Positions 43,190 to 52,453 of a stretch of DNA of 64,000 nucleotides are shown here, piece by piece. Numbering within the stretch: the stretch's first letter is position 1; the number at the start of each line of letters is the position of its first letter. The notes beneath the pieces were generated by a model that had not been told where the DNA came from, did not search any database, and saw nothing but the letters and a program-made list of their open reading frames with translations. The DNA comes from JADJVL01 sp039812765 (GTDB lineage Bacteria; Acidobacteriota; Holophagae; Holophagales; Holophagaceae). The DNA lies in assembly GCA_039812765.1 (NCBI GenBank), contig JBDIBF010000004.1:14882-78881 (forward strand), written 5' to 3'. The position numbers and the translations under genes are program-made.

Positions 43190-44194
43190 TCAGTACCCCG
43201 GCATCTTCATGGCCTCGCGCACCTCGCCCATGGTCCGGGCGGCCACGGTCCGGGCCCGGGCGCTGCCATCGTGGAGCACCTGGCGGAGCGCGTCGGGGCG
43301 GGCCAGCTTCTCCTCGATGACCTGCCGCACGGGCTCGGTGCGGGCGGTGACGGCCTCCGCCACCTTCTTCTTGCAGTCGAAGCAGCCGATGCCGGCGCGG
43401 CGGCACTCGACGTTCACCATCTCCACGGTCTCCGGGCTCGAGAAGAGCTTGTGGAACTCGAAGACCGGGCAGATGTCGGGGTTGCCGGGATCGGTGCGCT
43501 TCACGCGGGCGGGGTCGCTCGCCATCTCGCGGGTGCACTTGTGGAGGATCTGCTCCGGCGTGTCGCGGAGGTAGATGCAGTTCCCGTAGCTCTTCGACAT
43601 CTTCTTGCCGTCGAGCCCGGGCACCTTGGGCGTCTTCGTCAGCACCGCCTGGGGCTCGGGGAAGACCTCGCGCTGGAAGAGGAAGTGGAAGCGCCGGGCG
43701 ACCTCGCGGGTCAACTCCAGGTGGAAGAGCTGGTCCTCCCCCACGGGCACCTTGTGGGCCTTGTAGATCAGGATGTCCGCCGCCTGCAGCAGCGGGTAGC
43801 CCAGGAAGCCATAGCTGCCGAGGTCGGCCGAGGCGTTCTGGAGCTTCTCCTTGTAGGTGGGCACGCGCTCCAGCCAGGAGAGCGGCGTGATCATGCTGAA
43901 GAGCAGGTGCAGCTCCGCGTGCTCCTTCACCAGGCTCTGCACGAAGATCGTCGCCTTTTCCGGATCCAGCCCGGCGGCGAGGTAGGTCGCCGTCAGCTCC
44001 TCCGTCGCCGGCCCGATCTCGTCCACGCTCTCGTACTTCGACGTCAGCGCGTGCCAGTCCGCGATCATGTAGAAGGCCTCGCCCTCCCCCTGCAGCCGCG
44101 TGAAGTTGTCGAGGGCCCCGATGAGGTGGCCGATGTGCTGGGAGCCCGAGGGCTGGATGCCGCTCAGGATTCGGGATTCGGGAACACGCTGCAT
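43190..44194 (-). CDS. trpS: Tryptophanyl-tRNA synthetase
   Basis: Class I synthetase of 334 residues, normal for bacterial TrpRS. The HIGH-like motif is in GIQPSGSQHIGHL and the KMSKS loop in DGKKMSKSYGN. GEDQLFHLELTREVARRF is the Trp/ATP-site region. It starts at ATG 44194, two bases after the M50 protease stop, so the two are co-transcribed. No leader or T-box is visible upstream. Confidence 0.95.
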   Translation of the reverse strand: MQRVPESRILSGIQPSGSQHIGHLIGALDNFTRLQGEGEAFYMIADWHALTSKYESVDEIGPATEELTATYLAAGLDPEKATIFVQSLVKEHAELHLLFSMITPLSWLERVPTYKEKLQNASADLGSYGFLGYPLLQAADILIYKAHKVPVGEDQLFHLELTREVARRFHFLFQREVFPEPQAVLTKTPKVPGLDGKKMSKSYGNCIYLRDTPEQILHKCTREMASDPARVKRTDPGNPDICPVFEFHKLFSSPETVEMVNVECRRAGIGCFDCKKKVAEAVTARTEPVRQVIEEKLARPDALRQVLHDGSARARTVAARTMGEVREAMKMPGY

Positions 44195-44196
44195 GG

Positions 44197-44943
44197 TCAG
44201 AGTCCGAGAAGGAGGCGCGCCACCGGGAAGATCCCGTAGCCGATGACGAGGCTGAAGAGGGGGCCGAGGATGTAGCGGGCGCCCCCGGTGAAGACGAGGA
44301 TCATGAGGATGATGCCCATCGGGGCGCGGTACTTCTCGAAGGTGTCGGCCATCCGCCGGGGCAGGAGGCCGATGAGCACGCCGGCGCCGTCGAGGGGGCC
44401 CACGGGGAGCAGGTTGAAGAGGGCGAGGCCGATGTTCAGGAGGATGAGGGTGCCCCCGAAGGAGAGCAGGAGCTGGGCCGCGGGCTCGCTGACCCGGGTC
44501 GACACCGCCTCGTAGCCCCGCAGCCCCGCCATGAAGAGCGAGGCGCGCCCCTCGGCGTCGGGGACCAGGACCCGGAGAGAGAGGCACATCAGGGTGAGGA
44601 AGAGGAAGCTCAGGATCAGGTTCGAGATCGGACCGGCGCTGCTGACGATGGCTCCGCCGCCGCGGACCGTCCACTTCCGGTCGAAGTTCAGCGGGTTGTA
44701 TGGCACCGGCTTCGCCCATCCGATCATGGGGATGCCCGTGGACATGCCGATGAGCGGGAACAGGAAGGTCCCGATGGGGTCCATGTGGACCAGCGGGTTG
44801 AGGGACATGCGCCCCAGGCGCTTGGCGGTGTCGTCGCCGAGCCAGTAGGCCGAGGTGGCGTGGCTGGCCTCGTGCACGCAGAGCGAGAAGAGGAGGGCCG
44901 TGTAGCCGATGAGCAGGCCGGAGAGGGAGAAGTTCTCGAACAT
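44197..44943 (-). CDS. Site-2-protease-like M50 zinc metalloprotease
   Basis: A 248-residue integral-membrane protease. The zinc motif HEASH lies in the first helix region (LCVHEASHATSAYWLGD), and the third ligand motif is in FNLLPVGPLDGAGVL. This compact form without PDZ or CBS domains is the common YwhC-like type found next to trpS in many genomes. Its natural substrate is usually unknown. The first and last segments are hydrophobic, with about six helices overall. Confidence 0.9.
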   Translation of the reverse strand: MFENFSLSGLLIGYTALLFSLCVHEASHATSAYWLGDDTAKRLGRMSLNPLVHMDPIGTFLFPLIGMSTGIPMIGWAKPVPYNPLNFDRKWTVRGGGAIVSSAGPISNLILSFLFLTLMCLSLRVLVPDAEGRASLFMAGLRGYEAVSTRVSEPAAQLLLSFGGTLILLNIGLALFNLLPVGPLDGAGVLIGLLPRRMADTFEKYRAPMGIILMILVFTGGARYILGPLFSLVIGYGIFPVARLLLGL

Positions 44944-44959
44944 CAGAGGGGCCGCGGCA

Positions 44960-46207
44960 TCAGATGACGATCTTCTCGTGCACCAGCGCCCCCTCGGCGA
45001 AGCGGCTCCAGCGCAGGGGCGTGCAATCCACCGTCTGGTACTTGCCCGTCAGGATCAGCTCGGCCAGCGCGATGCCCACCGCCGGGCTCTCCATGGCGCC
45101 GTGGCCGCTGTAGCCGACCTGGAGCAGCAGGCCGGGGTGGTTCCCGTGCCAGCCGATGATCGCGTTGTGGTCCGCCGAGTTGGTGTCGTAGAGGCCGCCC
45201 CAGCCGGACTTGAGCTTGCACACCTCGGTGCCGGGAATGCGCTCCTGCATGGGCAGGTTCACCTCGTCCCGGTAGTAGTCCGGCTCCAGCGTCGTGTCGA
45301 AGCTGTCGGGCTCGTCCTTGCGGGCCTTGCCGATCATGAGGTTGCCCGCCTCGTGCTTGAAGTAGATGCCCTGGTCGATGATGGTGAGCGGGATCTCCTT
45401 CCAGCGCGCGTCCTCGTTCGGATGGCCCGGGAAGTCGGTGATGAACATCATCCGCTTCTGGCTGATCACCGGGCAGAGGTCGGCGTCGGGCAGGCCGCTG
45501 CGCCTGAGCAGCTCGTTGATCCAGGGGCCCGTGCAGCAGGCGACGATCCCGGCCTCGACCGTCTCCTCGGTCCCGTCCGCGTCCTTCAGGACCACGCCGC
45601 TCGCCCGGGCGCCGTCGAAGGTGACCTTCAGCACCTCGGTGTTGAGCTGCAGCACCGGCTTCGCCTTGAAGTCGCTCATGGCCCGCTCGAAGTAGCCCAC
45701 CGCCGCCTGGCTGGGGTCGAAGCTCCCGCAGTCCCGGCCCAGCACGCCGCCCACGATGGGCTCGAAGCCCAGGAAGTCCCGGACCTCCTCGTCCATGTGG
45801 TCCACGCCGCACTTCATGCCCGGGATGCGGGCCTCGATCTGCTCCGGCGTGAGCAGTTCGAAGTTCACCCCGTTGCGGGACCAGATCTCGGCGGCCTGGG
45901 GGATCTTCTCCCAGGCCTTCGCGTAGTAGGTGAAGAGGTACCCGCAGGGGTCGTAGCCGCAGGGCACGCCCATGTCGTCCTGGAAGCGCCTCAGGATGCC
46001 GATGGCCTTGGTGCAGAGCTGCTGGTTGATCTCCGTGGTCCACAGGTTCCGGAAGCCGCCGGCGCTGAAGGCCGTGGGCCCGAAGGCGATCTTGTCGCCC
46101 CGCTCGACCACCAGGATGGAGCCCGTGAAGCCCAGCTTGAGCAGGTTGTAGACCAGCGAGCCCGCCGAGATGCCGGCGCCCACCACCACCAGGTCGAACT
46201 TCCGCAC
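44960..46207 (-). CDS. FAD-dependent oxidoreductase, DAO/sarcosine-oxidase-like family
   Basis: A 415-residue flavoenzyme. The N-terminal dinucleotide motif is VVVGAGISAGSLVYNLL, followed by VVERGDKIAFGPTAFSAGG. The C-terminal FAD contact is GYSGHGAMESPAVG. Members oxidise glycine, sarcosine, proline-like or hydroxyglutarate substrates; nothing visible decides which. A GTG at 46207 is the start. Its gene is 16 bases from the M50 gene and may belong to the same transcript. Confidence 0.85.
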   Translation of the reverse strand: MRKFDLVVVGAGISAGSLVYNLLKLGFTGSILVVERGDKIAFGPTAFSAGGFRNLWTTEINQQLCTKAIGILRRFQDDMGVPCGYDPCGYLFTYYAKAWEKIPQAAEIWSRNGVNFELLTPEQIEARIPGMKCGVDHMDEEVRDFLGFEPIVGGVLGRDCGSFDPSQAAVGYFERAMSDFKAKPVLQLNTEVLKVTFDGARASGVVLKDADGTEETVEAGIVACCTGPWINELLRRSGLPDADLCPVISQKRMMFITDFPGHPNEDARWKEIPLTIIDQGIYFKHEAGNLMIGKARKDEPDSFDTTLEPDYYRDEVNLPMQERIPGTEVCKLKSGWGGLYDTNSADHNAIIGWHGNHPGLLLQVGYSGHGAMESPAVGIALAELILTGKYQTVDCTPLRWSRFAEGALVHEKIVI

Positions 46208-46300
46208 AGGCCCTCCGCGGCGCGAAGACTCCAGCTTACCCGTGGTCCGGGAGGCCCGCCAGGGCGCGGATTTGCTGGGCCCGCGCCCCGGCGCGCCCGC

Positions 46301-46825
46301 TCAGCGCGACAGCACCGGCAGGTAGGCGGTCCAGGGGCCCACCTCCTCCCGGTACCGCTTCGCCATCACCCGCGCCGCCTGGGCCACGTGGCCGAGGTCG
46401 TGGACCGCCCAGGTGGCCAGGAGCTGCCGCAGCGTCACGGGTCCGAAGGCGGGATGGCGCCCCCGCCGCCCCAGGTCCGCCGCCGCCAGGCCCGCGGCGT
46501 CCAGGGCGGCCAGGCTCGCCGCGCGCTCGGCCTCGAAGGTCCCCAGCAGGCGCTCCAGGGGCCACGTGCGGGCTTCGTCCTGGAACCCGTCCCGCTGGAA
46601 GGGCGGGAAGGCCTCCCCCTCGCCGACGTCCAGGATCATGCGCAGCCGAGGGATCCAGTCCGTGCGCTCGCCGTGGATGAGGTGGGCCAGCACGTCCCGG
46701 GGCGAATAGGTCCCCGGCCCTTCGTCGCAGGCCAGCCATCCGTCCGGAAGGCCCTCGAACCACGCCCGGAAGAGACCTGGTGTGCGGGCGAGGATGGCAC
46801 GGGATTCCAGCAGGTCGAAGGTCAT
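46301..46825 (-). CDS. DinB-family four-helix protein
   Basis: A 174-residue DinB/YfiT-like protein. The metal-binding His positions are visible in DVLAHLIHGERTDWIPR and in TWAVHDLGHVAQAARVMAKRY near the C-terminus. Such proteins are often bacillithiol- or other thiol-dependent transferases, or damage-inducible proteins of unknown activity. No partner gene indicates the substrate. Confidence 0.85.
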   Translation of the reverse strand: MTFDLLESRAILARTPGLFRAWFEGLPDGWLACDEGPGTYSPRDVLAHLIHGERTDWIPRLRMILDVGEGEAFPPFQRDGFQDEARTWPLERLLGTFEAERAASLAALDAAGLAAADLGRRGRHPAFGPVTLRQLLATWAVHDLGHVAQAARVMAKRYREEVGPWTAYLPVLSR

Positions 46826-46910
46826 GGCGTCCTCCCGGAACCCAGGGTGGCCCTGCCGCGCCCGGCCTGCCAGGACCGCCCTCGCCCTCCACAGACCACC
46901 GGCCTCAGGA

Positions 46911-47015
46911 CCCAGCCCGACAGGGCCGCATCCCGGCCCGACAGGGCCGCATCCCAGCCCGACAGGGCCGCAACCCAGCCCGCCAGGGCCGCAACCTAGC
47001 CCGCCAGGGCGGCGT
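46911..47015. repeat. Five tandem 21-bp repeats at the 3' end of the CtlX-like gene
   Basis: Five 21-base units run from 46911 to 47015, differing at one to four positions. The last unit (46995-47015) contains the final codons and stop of the minus-strand hydrolase gene; the other four continue past the stop. The unit is a multiple of three, so loss of the stop would append repeats in frame. Confidence 0.85.
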
Positions 47016-47937
47016 CCTCGCCGAGCCGGGGCGGCAGGTGGATCTCGGCGATCATGCAGCGGGTTCCGCCGCCCCCGTGGCGCTCGATGGTGGCGATGTC
47101 CGCCACCACGGGCCGCGCGCAGGTCTGGATGGCCCTCCGCTGCCCCGCATCCAGGCTGCCCCAGGCCTGGGCGCTGAGGGCCAGCAGGGGCTCCCCGCCC
47201 CGGCCCCGCAGCTCCAGCACGTTGCCCGCGAAGGCCCCCATCTGGGCCCGGGAGATGTCGATGCGCCGCTTGCCGCTCACGCTGAGGAAGGCCGCCACCT
47301 GGGCCCGCTCCCGGGGGTCCCGGATGGCCTCGAGGCAGACCACCGCCAGCTTCGCGCCCACCGACATCATCACGTTGGTGTGGTAGATGGCCTGGCCGCG
47401 GCGGTCGGTGCCGCTGAACCAGACCGGTTCGTAGCCCATCGCCCCGCAGAAGGCCTCCACCACCTCCCGGTGCGACCGCGACGAGCGGCAGAGGTAGGCC
47501 AGCCGGTGCTCCCGGTCCAGCACCATGGAGCCGGTGCCCTCCAGGAAGCGGCCCCGGGCCTCGAAGGCCGTGAGGTCCACCCGCCGCATGGCGTGGAAGC
47601 GCCGGGCCACCAGGTCCAGCACCTCCTCCCGCCGCTCCAGCCGGCGGTTCGGAGCCTCCATCGGGTAGAGCACCACCGTGCCGTCCTCGTGGAAGCTCAC
47701 CCAGTTGTTGGGAAAGACCGCGTCGGGGCGGTGGGGTTCGAGCGCGTCCTCGGCCACCAGCACCTCCACGCCGGCGGAATCCAGCGCCTCGGCGTAGCGG
47801 TCGAACTCCGCCACGGCCTTCGCATGGGTTTCCGGCGAGACGGGGCCGGGCTCCTGGAAGGCGTTGCTGGGCAGGGTCTGCGGGTTGGCCGCGAAGAGGG
47901 CCGGCCGCACCATCAGGACGTGGGACGTGGTCTGCAT
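46996..47937 (-). CDS. ctlX: CtlX-type citrulline/arginine hydrolase (amidinotransferase superfamily)
   Basis: A 313-residue guanidino-group-modifying enzyme. The N-terminal VRPALFAANPQTLPSNAF and FPNNWVSFHEDGTVV carry the conserved Asp/Asn region. A His region follows, and the catalytic Cys is in GGGGTRCMIAEIHLP. This matches the group named citrulline utilisation hydrolase. It starts at ATG 47937 after CCGGAGG. It diverges from an Lrp-family regulator 148 bases away that probably controls it. With the arginine operon in the same window, it may recycle citrulline or arginine. Confidence 0.82.
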   Translation of the reverse strand: MQTTSHVLMVRPALFAANPQTLPSNAFQEPGPVSPETHAKAVAEFDRYAEALDSAGVEVLVAEDALEPHRPDAVFPNNWVSFHEDGTVVLYPMEAPNRRLERREEVLDLVARRFHAMRRVDLTAFEARGRFLEGTGSMVLDREHRLAYLCRSSRSHREVVEAFCGAMGYEPVWFSGTDRRGQAIYHTNVMMSVGAKLAVVCLEAIRDPRERAQVAAFLSVSGKRRIDISRAQMGAFAGNVLELRGRGGEPLLALSAQAWGSLDAGQRRAIQTCARPVVADIATIERHGGGGTRCMIAEIHLPPRLGEDAALAG

Positions 47938-48085
47938 GGGAACCTCCGGGCCTCGGGAAGGAAAGCGACCATTGTGGAGAGGCGGCGGGCGCGGGGGCCG
48001 TCGAAGTGGGCCGCGGAAACGCGCCTTTCCGCTACGCTGGGTCCACTCGACAGCAGATTCCGCTGCCGGGTCCCCCGGAGCCGCC

Positions 48086-48559
48086 GTGAACGCCCCCAAA
48101 GCCCCCCAGCCCGCCCTGGACGCCATCGACCACCGCATCCTGGAGATCCTCCAGAAGGACGGCCGCATCACCTGGCAGGCCCTGAGCGAGAAGGTGCACC
48201 TCACCCCCCGGCCCTGCCAGGAACGCGTGCGCAAGCTGGAACGCGCCGGGATCATCACCGGCTACCACGCGCGGGTGGCCCCTTCCGCGGGGCAGCGAAG
48301 CATCACTGTGCACGCCCAGATCGCCCTGGCCAGCCAGAGCGGCCGAGCCGCCCAGCAGGCCTTCGAGGCCGAGGCGCGCCGGCGTCCCGAGGTGCAGGAC
48401 TGCTGGCTGGTGAGCGGGCCCTTCGACTACCTCGTGCGCCTCGTGGTGCCGGACCTGGAGGCCTACCGGGCGCTGACGAGCGACTGGCTCGGGCGGGAGA
48501 CCTTCCGCATCGAGAAGATCGTCGGCAGCCCCGAGCTGCAGACCATCAAGGGCGCCTGA
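48086..48559 (+). CDS. Lrp/AsnC-family transcriptional regulator
   Basis: A 157-residue regulator. A winged-helix N-terminus (LDAIDHRILEILQKDGRITW, TPRPCQERVRKLERAGII) is followed by a RAM/AsnC effector domain with VQDCWLVSGPFDYLVRLVV. Start GTG 48086 follows CCGGAG. The 48001-48085 upstream region and the divergent hydrolase gene suggest amino-acid-responsive control of both genes. The effector may be citrulline, arginine or an ornithine-like compound; that is inferred only from the neighbour. Confidence 0.9.
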   Translation: MNAPKAPQPALDAIDHRILEILQKDGRITWQALSEKVHLTPRPCQERVRKLERAGIITGYHARVAPSAGQRSITVHAQIALASQSGRAAQQAFEAEARRRPEVQDCWLVSGPFDYLVRLVVPDLEAYRALTSDWLGRETFRIEKIVGSPELQTIKGA

Positions 48560-48560
48560 T

Positions 48561-49589
48561 TCAGGCGGCGAGGATCCCGGGGGCCAGGGGCGCCATCCGT
48601 TCCAGGGCCTCGGCGACGTCCGCGTCGGAGAGGTCCCGGTGGGTGATGAAGCGCAGGCTCGCGCCCACGGGCAGCACCCGCACGCCGGCGCCCTCCAGGG
48701 TCGCCATGGCCTTGGCCGTGCCGGGCACCGGCACCAGCAGGATGTTGGTCTCGGGTTCCGGCGCCGCGAAGCCGAGGCCGCGCAAGCCCGCCGCCAGGGC
48801 CTTCGCCTTGGCGTGGTCTTCCGGAAGCCGCGGCAGGTAGTCCAGGGCCACGAGCCCCGCGGCGCCCATCACGCCCCCCTGCCGCACGCCGCCGCCCAGC
48901 ATCTTGCGCAGGCGCCGGGCGGCCTCCATCGCCGCCGTCGAACCGGCGAGCAGCGAACCCATGGGCGCGCCCAGGCCCTTGCTGAGGCAGACGCTGACGG
49001 TGTCCGCGCCCTCGGCCAGGTCATGAAGCGGCGCGCCCGTGGCCGCCGCCGCGTGCCAGAGCCGCGCGCCGTCCAGGTGCACCGCGAGCCCCTTGGCCTT
49101 CGCAGCGGAAACCAGCGCCCGGTGCTCGGCCACGGGCGTCACCGCCCCCCCGGCGAAGTTGTGGGTGTTCTCCAGGCAGAGCAGCTTCGTCCGCAGCACG
49201 TAGTAGGGGCCCGCGCCGCCCGCGGCCTTCGACACCTGGGCCGCCGAGGGCCGGCCCGGCCCGCCCTCCCAGGGCAGCGCCTCCGGCATGCCGCCGGCCA
49301 TCCACGCGGCCTGGCCCAGCTCCGAGCCCAGCACGTGGGCCTGGGCCGGGGCGAGGAAGCGGTCGCCGCGCTGGAGGTGCAGCATCATCGCGATCCCGTT
49401 GGCCATGCAGCCCGTGGGCGTCCACAGCGCGGCCTCGCAGCCCAGCAGCTCCGCGACGCGGGCCTCGAGCCTCCGCAGCGTGGGATCGCCCTCCAGCACG
49501 TCGTCGCCCACCTCCGCGGCGGCCATGGCGGCCCGCATCTCCGGGCCGGGCTTCGTGACGGTGTCGGAGCGGAAGTCGAGGGGTCGCAT
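48561..49589 (-). CDS. Low-specificity L-threonine aldolase
   Basis: PLP-dependent aldolase cleaving threonine and allo-threonine to glycine and acetaldehyde. The 342 residues begin with the family signature DFRSDTVTKPGPEMRAAM. ENTHNFAGGAVTP, VHLDGARLWHAAAATG and the Schiff-base lysine in VCLSKGLGAPMGS are intact. The start at 49589 is the only one that matches the family N-terminus. It is convergent with the Lrp gene, with one base between stops. Confidence 0.92.
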   Translation of the reverse strand: MRPLDFRSDTVTKPGPEMRAAMAAAEVGDDVLEGDPTLRRLEARVAELLGCEAALWTPTGCMANGIAMMLHLQRGDRFLAPAQAHVLGSELGQAAWMAGGMPEALPWEGGPGRPSAAQVSKAAGGAGPYYVLRTKLLCLENTHNFAGGAVTPVAEHRALVSAAKAKGLAVHLDGARLWHAAAATGAPLHDLAEGADTVSVCLSKGLGAPMGSLLAGSTAAMEAARRLRKMLGGGVRQGGVMGAAGLVALDYLPRLPEDHAKAKALAAGLRGLGFAAPEPETNILLVPVPGTAKAMATLEGAGVRVLPVGASLRFITHRDLSDADVAEALERMAPLAPGILAA

Positions 49590-49667
49590 GGAGGAAGCAT
49601 TCCATAAACCGGGAACCTTCCGCGTCCGTAGGCCAGATCTCAACGAAGCCCTTCGTAGGAGCCGATC

Positions 49668-50690
49668 ATGACCCTGGCCCGCCTCGCCCTCCTGGCCACT
49701 GCGGGGATTTCCGCCGTCCTGCCCCAGAAGCCCGCCGAACCCCAGGAGGCGGTGAAGGCCGAGGGGCGGGCCCTCACGGCCGCCTTCCTCGAGGGGAAGG
49801 ACCTGGCGCGGATCTTCCAGCGCCTTTCGCCCGCCCTGAAGGCCAAGGTTCAGACCCTCGAGGGCTTCCAGGCCTTCCAGCAGAACGTCGTCCGGGCCCT
49901 CGGCGCCGGGCCGGAGCTGGTGTCCGAGGACACCCAGCCCGCGGGCACCGCCATGCTCTACCAGCGGGTGGTGAAGGGAACGGCCTCCGCCTCCTTCGAG
50001 ATCATCTGGGGCCTGGAGCCCGACGGGACCGTGAGCACCTTCCTCGTGCGGCCCCCGCGCGGTTCCAAGGCCGAGGCCGCGCCGTCGAGGCACCTCGACC
50101 ACGTGAACCGCAGCGCCTTCCGCCTGCCCTTCGAGGGGGAATGGACCGTGGTGTGGGGCGGCCGGACGGTCGAGCAGAACTACCACGCGGCCAACGCCAC
50201 CCAGCGCTTCGCCATGGACCTCCTGGTCACGAAGGACGGGAAGAGTCACGCCGGGGAGGGCAAGGCCCTGCAGGACTACTTCGCCTGGGGACAGCGCATC
50301 CTGTCGCCGGCGGAGGGCGTCGTGGTGTCGGCTTCCGACGGGGCGGAGGACATCCCGCCCGGGCCCCCCGCAAAGCCCGGCAGCGGGAACCCGGCCGGCA
50401 ACCACGTGGTGATCGACCACGGGAACGGTGAGTTCAGCCTCCTGGCCCACCTCCAGAAGGGCAACGTGAAGGTGAAGCCCGGGGAGAAGGTCAAGGCGGG
50501 CCAGCTCCTCGGCCTCTGCGGCAACAGCGGCAACACCTCCGAGCCCCACCTCCACGTCCACCTCCAAGACCGCGCGGAATTCCCCGGCGCGGCCGAGGGC
50601 CTGCCCATGGCCTTCACGGACTTCGTCGCCGACGGCGCGCCCGTGGCCAAGGGAGAGCTGGCGAAGGGCATGCGGGTGCGCCCGAAGTGA
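49668..50690 (+). CDS. Secreted M23-family metallopeptidase with N-terminal DUF3887-like domain
   Basis: A 340-residue exported protein. A short signal peptide (MTLARLALLATAGISAVLP) precedes a domain of about 100 residues resembling DUF3887 (FLEGKDLARIFQRLSPALK). The C-terminal M23 domain has the variant first motif NYHAANATQRFAMDLL in place of HxxxD. The second motif SEPHLHVHLQD is intact, with LLAHLQKG. The QR(Y/F)AxD variant is a known M23 subgroup and is probably active. It is unlike the membrane-anchored M23 at 666. The next gene, uppP, is also a cell-wall gene. Confidence 0.87.
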   Translation: MTLARLALLATAGISAVLPQKPAEPQEAVKAEGRALTAAFLEGKDLARIFQRLSPALKAKVQTLEGFQAFQQNVVRALGAGPELVSEDTQPAGTAMLYQRVVKGTASASFEIIWGLEPDGTVSTFLVRPPRGSKAEAAPSRHLDHVNRSAFRLPFEGEWTVVWGGRTVEQNYHAANATQRFAMDLLVTKDGKSHAGEGKALQDYFAWGQRILSPAEGVVVSASDGAEDIPPGPPAKPGSGNPAGNHVVIDHGNGEFSLLAHLQKGNVKVKPGEKVKAGQLLGLCGNSGNTSEPHLHVHLQDRAEFPGAAEGLPMAFTDFVADGAPVAKGELAKGMRVRPK

Positions 50691-50720
50691 CGCGGTAGGC
50701 TGGAGGATTCCGGAGCCTCC

Positions 50721-51560
50721 ATGCAGCTGTGGCACGCCATCCTCCTGGGCCTGATCCAGGGCCTCACCGAGTTCCTGCCGGTGTCGTCCACCGCCCATCT
50801 GACGCTCGCCGAGCACCTGCTCATCGGGCGGGGGATGCCCCTGGCCTTCGACGTGCTGCTCCACGTGGGCACGCTGCTGGCGCTGTTCGTCTACTTCCGG
50901 CGGGAGCTGCTGAAGGTGCTCTGGGGCCTGATGGGCCGGGACGACGAGGGCCGGCGCCTGGGCCTCCTGCTCCTGCTGGCCATGGTCCCCACGGGCATCC
51001 TCGGCCTGGCGACTAGGACGGTGAAGGAGATCGCCAAGGAGCACCTCTGGGTCTACGGCGCCTGCCTCCTCCTCACGGCGGCCCTGCTGGCCGCCGCCAA
51101 CGCCCTCGCCCAGGCGCGTCCGGGCCGGGAGGTCCGCGAGGTGAACGCCGGGGACGCCCTCGCCATCGGCGCCATCCAGGGCCTCGGCGGCGGCTTCGGA
51201 CTCTCCCGCAGCGGCAGCACCATCGCCATGGGCGTGTTCCGCGGGCTGGCGCTCCCGGCGAGCGCGCGCTTCAGCTTCCTCCTCGGCATCCCCACCATCG
51301 CCGCCGCGGCCCTCGTGGAGACCAAGGGCCTCCTCAAGCCCCTCCTGAGGCACCAGCCCCTGCCCCCCGAGCTGGCCTTCCCCGGCGGGAACGTGAGCCC
51401 GGCGGTGGCCTGCCTCGTGGGCGTGGCGGTGAGCGCCGCCGCTGGCTACCTCGCCATCGGCCTCCTTGACCGCTTCACCCGGAAGCCCCGGCTCCTGGGC
51501 TTCGCGGCCTACTGCGTCGCCGCCGGCGCCCTCATGCTCGTCCTGGGGCTCCGAGGCTGA
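50721..51560 (+). CDS. uppP: Undecaprenyl-diphosphate phosphatase
   Basis: Recycles the lipid carrier of peptidoglycan synthesis by removing one phosphate from C55-PP; also gives bacitracin resistance. The 279 residues form about eight membrane helices. The two family signatures are LTEFLPVSSTAHLTL and GFGLSRSGSTIAMG. It starts at ATG 50721, 30 bases after the M23 stop. Confidence 0.95.
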   Translation: MQLWHAILLGLIQGLTEFLPVSSTAHLTLAEHLLIGRGMPLAFDVLLHVGTLLALFVYFRRELLKVLWGLMGRDDEGRRLGLLLLLAMVPTGILGLATRTVKEIAKEHLWVYGACLLLTAALLAAANALAQARPGREVREVNAGDALAIGAIQGLGGGFGLSRSGSTIAMGVFRGLALPASARFSFLLGIPTIAAAALVETKGLLKPLLRHQPLPPELAFPGGNVSPAVACLVGVAVSAAAGYLAIGLLDRFTRKPRLLGFAAYCVAAGALMLVLGLRG

Positions 51561-51675
51561 GGCCGCCGCTGGACCCCCTTCCCGCGGCCGTTCGCCGGTC
51601 AGGTCCGGCGTCCGGCCGAAGGGGCGGCGGGACTCCCCGGCCCGCCCCCTAGACTGGGCCATCCGCGAGGCCCCC

Positions 51676-52452
51676 ATGATCCGCCTGGAGAACATCCACA
51701 AGTCCTTCACCGTGAAGGACCGCAAGACCCGCAAGCCCCGGCGCATCGATGCCGTGCAGGGCATCTCCTTCGAGGTGAGGCCCGGCGAGATCTACGGCCT
51801 GCTGGGCCCCAACGGCGCGGGCAAGAGCACCACCCTCCGCATGATCGCCTCCCTGATGAAGCCCGACGCGGGCGTCCTGGAGGTCTGCGGCGTGGACGCG
51901 GTGCGCGAACCCGACCGCTCCCGGGCCGCGGTGGCCTACCTCGCCACGGACATGAACGTCTACGAGCGCTTCACGCCCCGGGAGCTGCTGCGCATGTTCG
52001 GCGAGTTCCAGGGCGTGGATGCGGTGGTGGCCGAGCGCCGGGGCCTGCACCTCCTGGAGAAGCTCCACCTCACCGAGTTCGCCGACGTGAAGATGGACGG
52101 CTTCTCCTCGGGCCAGAAGCAGAAGGTCGGGATCGCCCGGGCCCTGCTCCACGACCCGAAGGTGGTCGTCTTCGACGAGCCCACCACGGGCCTCGACGTG
52201 CTGACCGCCAAGACCGTGCTGGACCTGCTGCGGGTGATGAAGTCCGAGGGCCGGGCGGTGGTGGTGAGCACCCACGTCATGCCCATGGTGGAGCAGATCT
52301 GCGACCGGGTGGGCATCATCTACGGCGGCGAGCTGCATGGCGACGCGCCGCCGCGGGAGATCCTGAAGTCCCGGAACGCCACCACCCTGGACGAGGTCTT
52401 CTTCCAGCTCGCCGCCGAGGGCGAGGCGACCCTCACCGGAAAGGAGGCCTGA
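51676..52452 (+). CDS. NatA-like ABC transporter ATPase
   Basis: A 258-residue ATPase with Walker A LLGPNGAGKSTTLRM, signature FSSGQKQKVGIARAL and Walker B VVFDEPTTGLDV. An extra N-terminal KDRKTRKPRRIDAVQGI segment between strands resembles NatA sodium-extrusion ATPases. It is followed one base after its stop by an ABC-2 permease of NatB type. Substrate (sodium or other) is not provable from sequence. Confidence 0.9.
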   Translation: MIRLENIHKSFTVKDRKTRKPRRIDAVQGISFEVRPGEIYGLLGPNGAGKSTTLRMIASLMKPDAGVLEVCGVDAVREPDRSRAAVAYLATDMNVYERFTPRELLRMFGEFQGVDAVVAERRGLHLLEKLHLTEFADVKMDGFSSGQKQKVGIARALLHDPKVVVFDEPTTGLDVLTAKTVLDLLRVMKSEGRAVVVSTHVMPMVEQICDRVGIIYGGELHGDAPPREILKSRNATTLDEVFFQLAAEGEATLTGKEA

Positions 52453-52453
52453 G

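Noticed and set aside
46911..47015. Possible CRISPR array
   Set aside because: The 21-bp units are contiguous with no spacers, no cas genes are near, and they include a gene end; simple tandem duplication explains them.
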